From positions 1 to 40,243 of the forward strand of contig JADGOB010000022.1 of the NCBI GenBank assembly GCA_017883185.1: a stretch of DNA of 40,243 nucleotides, read 5' to 3'. The stretch's first letter is position 1. Every line of letters starts with the position of its first letter. The notes under the pieces are model-generated. The model was not told where the DNA came from and did not search any database. It saw nothing but the letters and a program-made list of their open reading frames with translations. Both the position numbers and the translations under genes were made by a program. Origin of the DNA: Acidobacteriota bacterium. Its GTDB lineage: Bacteria > Acidobacteriota > Vicinamibacteria > Vicinamibacterales > Fen-181. Positions 17,501 through 24,778 of this stretch are shown piece after piece.

Positions 17501-17722
17501 CGAGACGAGCGTGTCGAGGCCATCGCTGTCGGGCAGCCCGAGGTCGAGCAGGATCAAGTCGATCGCCGGCTCCTGTGCGATCCGGTGCAGACCGTCGGCC
17601 AGCGTGGTGGCGAAGAGGACTTCTTCGGGCGGATCTTCGGATTCGTGGAGCGCCGCGCGCGCAAATGCGGCATAGACCGGATCGTTTTCTATCACGAGTA
17701 TGCGTGGGCGGTCGATGGTCAT
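14549..17722 (-). CDS. Hybrid sensor histidine kinase (REC-GAF-PAS3-HK-REC)
   Basis: About 1057 residues, no membrane segments, so a cytosolic sensor. Domains in order: receiver (about 6-125, phospho-acceptor D60 in LILLD); GAF (about 145-300); three PAS domains (about 305-430, 430-555, 565-690); HisKA with H694 in [10 protein letters not shown]; HATPase (N-box [41 protein letters not shown]); and a C-terminal receiver with D986 in VVTDMVMP. All key residues are present. The start could be ATG 17722 or ATG 17752, ten codons upstream; I chose the one immediately before the receiver. It is the only complete kinase among several decayed relatives (17768-19146), and phosphotransfer through the Hpt protein at 18375-18737 is plausible. 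Confidence 0.9.
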   Translation of the reverse strand: MTIDRPRILVIENDPVYAAFARAALHESEDPPEEVLFATTLADGLHRIAQEPAIDLILLDLGLPDSDGLDTLVSVRDRAPDTAIIVLTGRDDRGLARRAVQEGAQDYIVKGSGSEKHLPRAVGYAIERKRAERTLRRIARQQSAVAGLGQRALASTDAMSLLEDAAAVVSRTLDCSSAEIYEWPGGTGHLVLRASIGWEHAVGGRTTVDATEATDVGLALTQKRPVVFENRDEAARFVFPPWFADAGIASGACVVIHGDDRPFGVLAAHHRFPRAFSSEDVQFLELVAHVIGSAISREQVEKVFRVSEAGYRHILDTASEGICAMNAEGQLTYVNRRAAEMLGYDAPNTLLGRSTLDFMFEEDRQDPSVLEGWKGGVQNQFDFRLRCLDGTELWVLASTSPILDQAGDFGGALVMFTDVTSRRKAEKALRESEARYRRIVETANEGIWMTDAGWRTEYVNRVMAAMMGYRIEEMVGRSLLDFVFDDDREHVSTGIGPQRQGAREPVELRFRRKGGAEIWVTASTAQIHGERGHVEGLLAMCSDITARRRAAAERARLNSAVEQAAEAIMMTKRDGTIVYVNPSWQRLTGYSSTEVLGRTPRLLRADVQNPRTYADLWETILDGRVWRGEITNRSKSGALYAWEETITPVRDDSGRITEFIAFGQDTSARRDLEARLRQSQKMEAVGRLAGGVAHDFNNLLTVITGYSERLLMGLADGDPLRKGAEAIKQSADRAAALTQQLLAFSRRQIMAPRVLDLNTVVSNMNKLLQRLIGEDVELVTQPATDLGRIKADPNQIEQVIMNLAVNSRDAMPQGGTLTIETSNALLDKEFAARHLGLQPGAYVVLTVTDTGCGMDQDTQSHLFEPFFTTKEQGKGTGLGLSTTYGIVKQSAGYIWVESEVGRGSSFRICLPRIDEAADWPSLLAEPRSAPHGSETILLVEDEEAVRHLLRDILRRFGYTVLEAENGPVAIEFCRAHDGPIHLVVTDMVMPQMSGWEVADAVSALRPKARIIYMSGYIEHVVVEQHMLESGVAFLGKPFTPETLGRKVREVLDAERAG

Positions 17723-17767
17723 GCGGATATGTCCCGAACCGCAGCAGACCATATCCGCGCCAGCCCG

Positions 17768-18375
17768 TCAAGCGGCCGCAGTGTAGGCAAGAACTTCGCG
17801 GACTTTCCTGGCGAGCGCGTCGGGTGTGAATGGCTTGGCCAGGAAGGCGTCCCCGGCGCGCGCGCGGCCGTGGCGACCGGCGACGTGTTCGATATACCCG
17901 GAGACGAAGAGCATGCGCATCCCGGGACGGATCGTGCGCAGGCGCTCGGCCACTTCGTATCCATCCATGTGCGGCATCACCACGTCGGTGACGAGCGCGT
18001 GGATCGGCCCGGAGTAGCGTTCGCAGAATAGCAGCGCCTCGCCGCCGTTCGACGCCTCGAGCACGGTATAGCCGCACGTGCCGTCCTTGCGCCGGTTCGT
18101 GATCTCCCCCCGCCACACCTGGCCCTGCAGGATGGTCTGCCATAGGTCGCGATGCACCTCTCGACCCTGTCGCTCGGCTGCCAGGATGACCGGCGTCCGT
18201 CCCACCGCTTCTTCCGCGGTGAAACCGGTGATCCGTTCAAAAGCGGGGTTCACGTACATGATGCGGCCGTCTATCCCCACCAGCCGAACCGACCGAGGAA
18301 CAGGGGACACGACGTGGCCACCGCGGCCAGGGCGGCGAGCAGCAGCACGAAGCGACACCAGGCACCGAACCTCAT
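17768..18375 (-). pseudogene. Hybrid kinase remnant: PAS joined directly to receiver
   Basis: The gene starts with an ATG overlapping the Hpt stop (ATGA at 18375) and encodes a membrane segment (FVLLLAALAAVATSC), then hits a stop at 18271. In another frame a PAS domain continues (IMYVNPAFERITGFTAEEAVGR to [13 protein letters not shown]). It is joined without a gap to the inside of a receiver domain (GYTVLEASNGGEALLF, VTDVVMPHMDG, FLAKPFTP). The end of PAS, the HisKA and HATPase domains and the first receiver strand are missing. The neighbour at 14549-17722 carries the same PAS and receiver motifs in full, so this is a deleted and frameshifted paralogue. Confidence 0.8.
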
Positions 18376-18737
18376 CACCAGTCCTGGCCCGCGCCCAACG
18401 CTCGAAGCGCGACCCGCACGCGTTCGAGTTCGGAGACGAGTCGATCGAAGAGCAGCGGCGCGTCTCCCACCCGGCCGTCCCGACCCGCAGTCTCCAGCGC
18501 CGCGGCCGCCGCATGTGCTGCCGGCACGCAGAAGTTTGCGACCGAGCCCTTCAGCGTGTGGGCAGCCCGCCACAGCGCCTCAGACTGGCCGTCTCGAACC
18601 GCCGTGGCGATCTGGTCGATCAGCCCTTGTTCGTCCTCGAAGTAGAGTCCAACCAGTTCCTTCAGGAGCTCACGGTCTCCCTCGAGCCGATCCTTGAGCG
18701 CTGGTACGTCAATCACGTCGTTCATGGTGTCGATCAT
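18375..18737 (-). CDS. Hpt-domain phosphotransfer protein
   Basis: 120-residue single Hpt domain: ALWRAAHTLKGSVANF puts the phospho-accepting His at residue 60, in the usual A-H-x-L-K-G context. Four to five amphipathic helices cover the whole protein. AGGAGT just before ATG 18737 supports that start; a second ATG four codons later is possible. Its stop overlaps the start of the degraded kinase (ATGA), so it was once translated together with a partner whose kinase core is now lost. It could still serve the intact hybrid kinase. Confidence 0.85.
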   Translation of the reverse strand: MIDTMNDVIDVPALKDRLEGDRELLKELVGLYFEDEQGLIDQIATAVRDGQSEALWRAAHTLKGSVANFCVPAAHAAAAALETAGRDGRVGDAPLLFDRLVSELERVRVALRALGAGQDW

Positions 18738-18778
18738 ACGACTCCTGGCCCGCGCGTCATCGCCCGACGAATCGGGCA

Positions 18779-19146
18779 TCAGCCCGCGAGTCCGGGATGA
18801 CCCGATTCCGGCCCGGCGTCCGAACCAGAGGATGCCAGCAACCGGGCGATTTCGGCGGCGTCCACGTGCTCGGAGAGCGAAGTTCCGACACCCTCGACGC
18901 CTTCCATCGACGAGCCGATGAGAATCAGGTCGTACGGGGCGTCTTCCAGTGTCGCCTGGTTGGTGGCCACGGTGGCGGCCCAGGGCGAATCGGCAAAGAC
19001 CGGGGTGATGCCGAACCCGTCGAAGAGCGACGCGATCGCCTCGCGCGTCTCCGGCTTGTCGTCCACGACGAGCACCTGCGCCCGGGGCTCCGGGTGGGGC
19101 CGACGGGGCCGCGAGGCGCTTCCTCATCGAGCGCCGGAGTTCCATC
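18779..19146 (-). pseudogene. Degenerate receiver domain
   Basis: The frame gives VLVVDDKPETREAIASLFDGFG, a good receiver N-terminus with its acidic pair. Where the phospho-acceptor should be (LILLD), it reads LILIGSSMEG, so the Asp is replaced by Gly. The rest of the receiver fold (the Lys after strand 5) is not recognisable, and the tail is Ser/Gly/Pro-rich. A likely original start, ATG 19146 (MELRRSMRKRL), lies in a different frame, so a frameshift separates start and domain. I read it as decayed. A pseudo-receiver with a binding role is the alternative. Confidence 0.6.
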
Positions 19147-19244
19147 AGGTTCGCGGTTGTGTCCTCAGAAAACGGTACTCTCAAGGAACTCCACGTCGTC
19201 GATGTCGGCGAGCCGCCACTGGAAGCCGACGGCCGCGTCGGAGA

Positions 19245-19362
19245 GGACGGCACACCCATTTCGCGCACTTCGGGCACTGCCGGAAATGGGGCTTCGTCTC
19301 CTCGACGCACTCTTGTCGGTCGAGTGATCGGTGTGGTTGCGCGTGAACTGAATCAAACTCAT
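19245..19362 (-). pseudogene. Remnant of small zinc-ribbon protein
   Basis: From ATG 19362 the protein begins MSLIQFTRNHTDHSTDK, the start I remember for a family of ~130-residue zinc-ribbon proteins common in Acidobacteriota. A second piece in another frame (19250-19325) reads ETKPHFRQCPKCAKWVC, the C-terminal zinc-ribbon half of the same family. The middle, including the first Cys pair, is missing and the frames differ, so the gene carries a deletion plus frameshift. The family assignment is from memory and needs a search. Confidence 0.55.
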
Positions 19363-19404
19363 CTCGTGTCCCCCCGTGCAGCAGGCCCCCAACAGGAATC
19401 CGAT

Positions 19405-20775
19405 CTACAGCTGCTCGAACCGGGCCGTGAAGTGGCGCAACACGGTCGGAGCGGAGACGATGCGGTATCCACGGAGACTCTCCTTCAACCGCGCCACCTC
19501 GATCGCCCCCTCGGCCACGTAGTCGATGTGCGACTGCGTGTAGACTCGCCGGGGAATGGCCAGGCGGACGAGATCCATGGCCCCTGGCGTCTCGCTGCCG
19601 TCGGGACGGAGTCCGAACATGACCGTCCCGATTTCCACGCCCCGAATGCCCGCCTCGACGTAGAGCGCGTTGGTCAGGGCGATGCCGGGGTACTGCAGCG
19701 GCGGGATCTGCGGCAGCAGCGCCCGCGCGTCGAGGTAGATCGCGTGTCCGCCCGACGGGCGAATCGTCGGAACCCCCGCGGCGGTCAGCTTGTCGCCGAG
19801 GTACTCGGTCGATCGTATCCGGTACCTGAGATACGGCTCCTCCACCACTTCCTCGAGCCCCCTCGCGATCGCCTCGAGGTCGTAGCCGGCCAGTCCGCCG
19901 TAAGTCGGGAACCCTTCCGTCAGGATCAGGAGATTGCGCGCCGTCTCCGCCAGCCGGTCATCGTTCATCGCCAGGAAGCCGCCGATGTTGGCCAGCCCGT
20001 CTTTCTTGGCCGACATCGTGCAGCCATCCGCCAGCGAGAACATCTCCTGCGCGATCGCCTTCGGCGTGCGGTCCTCCTGCCCGGCTTCCCTGATCTTGAT
20101 GAAGTAGGCGTTCTCCGCGAACCGGCAGGCGTCGAGGAACAGCGGCTTGCGGTACCGGTCGCACAGCGCCCGAACGCCGCGGATGTTCTCGAGCGACACG
20201 GGCTGACCGCCGCCCGAGTTGTTGGTCACGGTCACCATCACCAGGGGCACGCGGTCCCCATCCTCCCGCAGCGTCTTCTCCAACGCGGCGAGATCGACGT
20301 TCCCCTTGAACGGGTGGACGAGCGCCGGGACGCGTCCCTCGGCGATTACGAGATCGCGCGCCTCGCACTGCTCGACTTCGATGTTGGCGCGCGTGGTATC
20401 GAAATGGTTGTTGTTCGGAATGACCTGGCCCGGCTTCAGCACGCTGTGGAACAGGATCCGTTCGGCGGCCCGGCCCTGGTGCGTTGGGATGACGTGCGTG
20501 AACCCGGTGAGGTCACGGACAACCGACTCGAACCGGTAGAACGAGCGGCTGCCCGCGTACGACTCGTCGCCCTGCATCAGCGCGCCCCACTGCGCGGCCG
20601 ACATGGCGCCGGTGCCCGAGTCGGTGAGCAGGTCGATGAGAACGTCCTCGGCGCGAAGCCGGAAGACGTTGAAGCCCGCATCCTGGAGTGCCGCCTCGCG
20701 CTCCTCGCGCCGCGTGAACTTGACCGACTCGACCGACTTGATGCGGAACGGCTCGATGATCGTGCGGAAATTCAT
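19405..20775 (-). CDS. tnaA: Tryptophanase
   Basis: 456-residue PLP beta-eliminating lyase, cleaving tryptophan to indole, pyruvate and ammonia. It has the family start EPFRIKSVESV, DLLTDSGTGAMS, GDESYAGSRSFY, THQGRAAE and TMSAKKDG with the PLP lysine at about residue 258, and ends LRHFTARFEQL. Tyrosine phenol-lyase differs at two substrate positions, Thr124 and Arg381 in the Citrobacter enzyme. Here they read Asp126 (FDTTR) and Ile382 (VEIG), as in tryptophanases. No tryptophan permease is adjacent, and I see no TnaC-like leader in the 66 bases before it. metK lies upstream on the same strand. Confidence 0.9.
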   Translation of the reverse strand: MNFRTIIEPFRIKSVESVKFTRREEREAALQDAGFNVFRLRAEDVLIDLLTDSGTGAMSAAQWGALMQGDESYAGSRSFYRFESVVRDLTGFTHVIPTHQGRAAERILFHSVLKPGQVIPNNNHFDTTRANIEVEQCEARDLVIAEGRVPALVHPFKGNVDLAALEKTLREDGDRVPLVMVTVTNNSGGGQPVSLENIRGVRALCDRYRKPLFLDACRFAENAYFIKIREAGQEDRTPKAIAQEMFSLADGCTMSAKKDGLANIGGFLAMNDDRLAETARNLLILTEGFPTYGGLAGYDLEAIARGLEEVVEEPYLRYRIRSTEYLGDKLTAAGVPTIRPSGGHAIYLDARALLPQIPPLQYPGIALTNALYVEAGIRGVEIGTVMFGLRPDGSETPGAMDLVRLAIPRRVYTQSHIDYVAEGAIEVARLKESLRGYRIVSAPTVLRHFTARFEQL

Positions 20776-20841
20776 AGGTGTGCCTGTCGTCGTGGGTGAG
20801 GGGGGACACGTGGCGGTGCGCCCCCCGGTCCCTCCCGGTGA

Positions 20842-21954
20842 CTACGCCTCCCAGGGCAACCCCGCCTTGCCGAAGTGGCCGTAGTTGGTCGTCGAGCGGT
20901 AGATCGGCTGCAGGAGGTTCAGCTGCTCGATGATCGCCGCCGGGCGAAAATCGACCGTGTCGAGGAACCGCCGTGCCGCGCGCTCGTCGCCCGTGCCGTA
21001 CGTATCGACCTTGGTGGACACCGGCTGCGCCTGGCCGATGGCGTACGCCACCTGCACCTCGGCGCGGCGGGCGATCCCGGCCTTCACGATCTGCCGGGCC
21101 ACGTAGCGGCCAAAGTACGCACCGCTGCGGTCCACCTTCGACGGGTCCTTGCCGCTGAAGGCGCCGCCCCCATGATGCGCCGCCCCGCCGTAGGTGTCCA
21201 CGATGATCTTGCGCCCCGTGACGCCGCAGTCTGCGGACGGGCCGCCGATCGCGAAGCAGCCGGTCGGGTTGACCAGCACCTGCACCTTCGGCGTGAACCA
21301 CTCGCCGAGGACGCGCGGCGCCAGGTACGTGGCCACGTAGTCGTAGATCTCCGGGTGCCTGGTCTCGGCGGCGTGCTGGGTGGAGACGAGGACGCACGTC
21401 ACGCCCACGGGGGTGCCGTTCTCGTATTCGACCGACACCTGGGACTTGGCATCCGGGCGCAGCCATGGGTACTTTCCGCCACGGCGATCGTCCGCGAGCC
21501 CGCGCGTCAGTCTGTGCGCCAGCAGGATGGGCAGCGGCATCATCTCGGGCGTTTCCGCCGTGGCGTAGCCGAACATCATCCCCTGGTCGCCGGCGCCCTG
21601 CTCCTTGTCGAGCCCGCGCCCCTCGTCCACGCCCTGCGAGATGTTGTCCGACTGCTTCGAGACGTAGTTGAACACCTGCACGCGGTCGGCATGGAACGCG
21701 TCACCATCGTACAGGTAGCCGATCTCGCGGATCGCCTGCCGCGCGACCGCCTCGTGATTAACGGTCGCCTTCGACGAGATCTCGCCCGCGATCACGACCT
21801 TGTCGTCCTTGCACATGACCTCGCACGCCACGCGGCTGCGCGAGTCGCCGGCCAGGTACGCATCCAGGATCGAATCGGCGATGTAGTCGCAGACCTTGTC
21901 GGGATGGCCTTCGGAAACGGATTCGGACGTCAGCGTGTGTCTCAGATTCTGCAT
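20842..21954 (-). CDS. metK: S-adenosylmethionine synthase
   Basis: 370-residue enzyme making SAM from methionine and ATP. Motifs: GHPDK at residues 16-20, GDQGMMFGYA, and GGGAFSGKDPSKVDRSGAY, with the catalytic Asp and Lys residues in place. Slightly shorter than the usual 380-400. AGGAG just before ATG 21954 sets the start. tnaA follows after 66 bases, so the two may share a transcript. About 280 bases of non-coding sequence lie between this start and a terminator-ended RNA candidate on the same strand (22235-22350). None of the known SAM riboswitch signatures I can recall fits the leader. Confidence 0.95.
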   Translation of the reverse strand: MQNLRHTLTSESVSEGHPDKVCDYIADSILDAYLAGDSRSRVACEVMCKDDKVVIAGEISSKATVNHEAVARQAIREIGYLYDGDAFHADRVQVFNYVSKQSDNISQGVDEGRGLDKEQGAGDQGMMFGYATAETPEMMPLPILLAHRLTRGLADDRRGGKYPWLRPDAKSQVSVEYENGTPVGVTCVLVSTQHAAETRHPEIYDYVATYLAPRVLGEWFTPKVQVLVNPTGCFAIGGPSADCGVTGRKIIVDTYGGAAHHGGGAFSGKDPSKVDRSGAYFGRYVARQIVKAGIARRAEVQVAYAIGQAQPVSTKVDTYGTGDERAARRFLDTVDFRPAAIIEQLNLLQPIYRSTTNYGHFGKAGLPWEA

Positions 21955-22234
21955 CGTCGCTCCTCGAGAAGTGAACAAGGGCGTCCCGAGCACGGCTCGC
22001 GCCGGGCGCGCCAAGGTACACGAAACCAGACACCGGAATCGAGACTCGTATGCCCTTTCGAGATCGCGGTCCGTCTCGCTCGCGCATGGTCCCAGGCCGC
22101 GTGGGCCTGGCCGGCTGGGCCACCGTGTGCTCCAGGAGCTGGAGCCGGACGACGGTATGGCGTACGGGTCATCGAGCCGGGACTCTCGCCGTACTCTTCA
22201 TGCTGGCAGCCCGAGACAAGAGCTGCCGGGCGGC

Positions 22235-22350
22235 AAAACAAAAGGGCTTCGCAACAGGTGTCGCGAGCCCTGGCCGCGACTTAGATGGTCATTGCGTTGT
22301 CTCCAGCCGTGGCTGGCGCGCGGCCCATCAAGTCGAAAAAATCGCCGCGC
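22235..22350 (-). ncRNA. Candidate structured RNA upstream of metK
   Basis: On the minus strand a promoter-like site (22360-22389) is followed by about 115 bases that fold well. CGACTTGATGG (22335-22325) can pair with CCATCTAAGTCG (22288-22277) with one bulge. The pair encloses a hairpin with 5-bp stem CCAGC/GCTGG. A stem GGGCTCGC...GCGAAGCCC (22270-22244) followed by TTTTGTTTT (22243-22235) ends it like an intrinsic terminator. It could be a free small RNA or an attenuating leader of metK, which starts 281 bases downstream. I do not recognise it as a known SAM riboswitch, SRP RNA or 6S RNA. Confidence 0.4.
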
Positions 22351-22359
22351 CGATCTATA

Positions 22360-22389
22360 AATATGCCCGCTGATGCAGGCCAAAGTCAA
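22360..22389 (-). promoter_or_regulatory. Promoter for the RNA candidate upstream of metK
   Basis: Minus strand TTGACT (22389-22384), then CATATT (22365-22360) after 18 bases, within an AT-rich patch ATATTTATAGAT that stands out from the GC-rich surroundings. Transcription would begin at about 22350 and run through the structured segment. Confidence 0.5.
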
Positions 22390-22596
22390 GCGCCGGAGCG
22401 GCGGCGGACGCGCAAGCCGCCTTCTTACGACGGTTGTCTTGAAGTCGCGCTTCCCGTCGCAGGCCAACGACTGATGAATGACGCCTTGATCGATCCGGCA
22501 GAGCCGGGGGCTTTCGGTTGTGAGCCGCCCAAAGCGGCAAGATCGGTTTCTAGTGTGTGACGATGCGGATCGGCTGAAAGACGAGTGTAACGCGTT

Positions 22597-23319
22597 CTAC
22601 CGCAGCACACGCTTCAACGTCCGCAGGACGGCAGCGAGCGGGTCGCCCGTGCCGCCGAGCAGCAGATCGACCAGAGCCGGCGTCCCATCAGGGTCCTGCA
22701 CCTCAACAAAGGCGCGCTCGGTCCGCATGCGTTCCATGGCGAGCGAGATGGGCAGCGCCGGATCTGGCCCGGCCTCGGCCTTCTCCAGATCACGCCGCAC
22801 GCCGGCAGCGATCGTCTTGATCTGGTCGGCGTCAAGGATGGCGAGGGGCGTATGGCAGAAACCGCAGATGCCCTCCTTCTCGACCTCGACCGGGGCCCCG
22901 CAGTTCACGCAGTTGATCTGGCGGATGTGTCGGCGCAGTTCGGCGATCTCCGCGTCACCCAGGGCTCGCACCACGTTCTTGGCGCGCAGGAACTGGAAGT
23001 AGGTGACGAAACGGCCGTGCCCGCCATGACATCGGTGGTACCAGAACTTCGTGTTCTGCTGCTGGTCGTGCGTTTCGACGAGGCGGCGCTGGCACCGGGG
23101 GCACGCCATTCGGGCCCCGAGCGCCTGCCGCGCCCCCGCCTGAACGTCGGCCAGGTCGGCGAGGAGCTGTAGCGTGGCCGCCGGCGTCAGCTGCAGGAGC
23201 TCCTGATTGTCGAACCAGATCGCACAGCACTGGTGGCACACATCGATGGCGATCGGCCGCCCGTAGTGGCCCTCGGTCTGGTGCTCACGCATCGCCTGCT
23301 GGCAGTTGGGACAGTTCAC
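22597..23319 (-). CDS. Zinc-ribbon (zf-TFIIB type) protein
   Basis: 240-residue protein with three cysteine sets. The first is CPNC...CHQC at the N-terminus, the TFIIB-like ribbon followed by AIWFDNQELLQL. The second is CPRCQRR with a later H-x3-C-H pattern. The third is INCVNCGAPV...CGFCHTPL near residue 160. The C-terminal part is helical without known motif. Each ribbon probably binds zinc structurally; the function is unknown. The start is GTG 23319, the only suitable start in frame at the beginning of the ribbon. It follows the kinase fragment by 46 bases on the same strand. Confidence 0.75.
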   Translation of the reverse strand: MNCPNCQQAMREHQTEGHYGRPIAIDVCHQCCAIWFDNQELLQLTPAATLQLLADLADVQAGARQALGARMACPRCQRRLVETHDQQQNTKFWYHRCHGGHGRFVTYFQFLRAKNVVRALGDAEIAELRRHIRQINCVNCGAPVEVEKEGICGFCHTPLAILDADQIKTIAAGVRRDLEKAEAGPDPALPISLAMERMRTERAFVEVQDPDGTPALVDLLLGGTGDPLAAVLRTLKRVLR

Positions 23320-23365
23320 GACCAGGTAGCATGGCAGATTCTCTCAACTCGTCAAGCCCGCCGGC

Positions 23366-23791
23366 TCAACAGCACGCCGCGATCCGCCAGGCCGCGCGGA
23401 GTTCGCCTGAACTCGCAAAGCGTGCGGCGGGGTCCTTATCGAGACATTTCAGGATGCAGGCGGCGCCGCTGGCGGTCACCTCGGCCTGCAGTTCGCGCGG
23501 GTCGCGTGGCGTTCCGCCCAGCATGGCGCCCAGCAACTCGGGCAACGCGCGCCCGCCGAACGGCGGCATGCCCGTCGCCATCTCGTAGATCAACGCCCCA
23601 ATCGTGAAGATGTCCGACCTTGCGTCAGCCGTCCGCCCGGCCAGCACTTCCGGAGCGATGTACGGCATCTCGGTGCTGCTCAGCTCTCCGTCCCGCAGGA
23701 CCGCGGCACTAATCGACGCCAGCAGTTCCTGGACCTGGCTGATGCTCCCAGTCGAAATCATCAGCCGCTCGCCGTCGTCGTCGGTCGTCAT
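23366..23791 (-). pseudogene. Ser/Thr protein kinase C-lobe fragment
   Basis: 141-residue frame that matches only the second half of a Hanks-type kinase: PYIAPEVLAGRT (the A-P-E motif), DARSDIFTIGALIYEMATGMPPF (subdomain IX), and LDKDPAARFASSGEL (the Arg of subdomain XI). The N-lobe, ATP loop, Lys, the H-R-D loop and D-F-G are absent. The frame is open further upstream, but there it overlaps terC and is shadow sequence. ATG 23791 lies 8 bases past the terC stop, so transcription may continue into it. It cannot be an active kinase. An adaptor role for the remaining lobe cannot be excluded. Confidence 0.65.
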
Positions 23792-23799
23792 GCGGATGT

Positions 23800-24501
23800 C
23801 TACGCCGCCCTGCCCTTCTTGCGCTCGTCGATTCTCGCCCAGGCGAGCGCGGCCAGGAAGATGACGACGATGAGGCCGTAGCCGAGCCACTCGGGGACTT
23901 CCCAGGCGATCAAGCCAACCTGGTGCAGGTACTGGAGCAGGAGCCGCGCGCCGACCCAGGCGATGATCACGAAGGCGCCATCGACGAGGACCGGGTACCG
24001 CTCGACGACCGTGAGCAACTGCCCGATCACCAGCCTCATGGCGATGATTCCAAGCACCCCTCCGGTCAGCACGACCCACGTCTTCTGCGAGATCGCCACG
24101 GCCACGACGATCGAATCGACGGCGAAGACGATGTCGGTGAGTTCCACCTTCACGACGGTGGCCCAGAACGGCGACATGCCCAGCCAGGGGCGGGCCTGGG
24201 GCACCGAGCGGCGGTCCTCCGAGTCACGCTCGCCGAAGAAGTGCCGGAACGGCAGGTACAACAGGTAGATCGCGCCGGCAAGCTTCACCAGGCTCACGCC
24301 GATCATGTACAGCCCGAAGATCAGCGCCAGCGACCGGAACGCAAACGCCCCGACGATGCCGTAGCGGAGGGCCCGTTTCCGCTGGTGCTTCGGCAGCCCG
24401 AGCGCCAGCACCGCCAGGACCACGGCGTTGTCGGCGCTGAGCAGCCCTTCGAGGAGCACGAGCAGCAGGATGACCAGGAAGTCGTAACCTTCAAACGTCA
24501 C
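23800..24501 (-). CDS. TerC-family membrane protein
   Basis: 233-residue integral membrane protein of the TerC/Alx family, with about seven hydrophobic segments. Typical motifs: LEGLLSADNAVVLAVLA near the N-terminus and VELTDIVFAVDSIVVAVA in the middle, each with an acidic residue inside the membrane that is thought to bind metal. The family exports manganese or calcium, and in part supplies metal to secreted enzymes. The start is GTG 24501. I saw no yybP-ykoY manganese riboswitch before it. The upstream spacer instead holds a copy of the two-hairpin element. Confidence 0.85.
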   Translation of the reverse strand: MTFEGYDFLVILLLVLLEGLLSADNAVVLAVLALGLPKHQRKRALRYGIVGAFAFRSLALIFGLYMIGVSLVKLAGAIYLLYLPFRHFFGERDSEDRRSVPQARPWLGMSPFWATVVKVELTDIVFAVDSIVVAVAISQKTWVVLTGGVLGIIAMRLVIGQLLTVVERYPVLVDGAFVIIAWVGARLLLQYLHQVGLIAWEVPEWLGYGLIVVIFLAALAWARIDERKKGRAA

Positions 24502-24559
24502 AGTCGCCGTTCATCGCGGCGCCAGCATGCCGCGAACATTCATTCTAGCCCGGCCGGCC

Positions 24560-24646
24560 AGCGAAGCTCCGCCTCAATTCGCCGAGATCGGAGAGGCGGC
24601 CGTTGCGGATCTTCGCTATGGTGCGCGGCCGGTCAACCGGCCGCGT
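24560..24646 (+). repeat. Two-hairpin dispersed element, copy B
   Basis: First arm pair AGCGAAGCTCCGC (24560-24572) and GCGGATCTTCGCT (24605-24617): 12 of 13 complementary, 32-base loop. Second, GCGCGGCCGG (24623-24632) and CCGGCCGCGT (24637-24646) around loop TCAA. The core 24598-24648 is the counterpart of 14366-14416 in opposite orientation. It sits between the divergent terC and hspR genes, just before the hspR promoter. Confidence 0.65.
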
Positions 24647-24719
24647 CTAAGACAGATTCCAGAGACCCCACAGAAACTCGCGTCAACCGTCACGATCTCA
24701 GTCCTGGAAGATGTCTAGA

Positions 24720-24749
24720 CTTGACACGTTTCATATCAATGCCTATATT
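24720..24749 (+). promoter_or_regulatory. hspR promoter with overlapping HAIR-like operator
   Basis: TTGACA (24721-24726) and TATATT (24744-24749) with exactly 17 bases between form a near-consensus vegetative promoter. CTTGACA at 24720-24726, seven bases, then TATCAAT at 24734-24740 has the layout of the HAIR element bound by HspR (CTTGAGT-N7-ACTCAAG): both TTGA and TCAA cores are present at the right spacing, and the inner bases differ. HspR binding here would block the -35 region, giving autorepression released by heat. Confidence 0.7.
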
Positions 24750-24778
24750 CGTTCTGTAGCAGGTTGAAGCAGGGTCTC

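Noticed and set aside
15140-18031. 963-codon plus-strand open frame
   Set aside because: Antisense shadow of the hybrid histidine kinase; composition is that of reversed GC-rich codons.
20776-20841. TnaC-like leader peptide before tryptophanase
   Set aside because: The 66-base spacer has no short frame with the required Trp and Pro codons.
21955-22234. Known SAM riboswitch (SAM-I, II, IV) directly before metK
   Set aside because: None of the conserved core sequences I can recall is visible. Two simple hairpins occur (22205-22227 and near 22092-22110) but without a T tract or known motif.
24502-24559. yybP-ykoY manganese riboswitch before the TerC-family gene
   Set aside because: The upstream bases lack the conserved paired-loop sequence of that riboswitch; only the two-hairpin repeat is present nearby.
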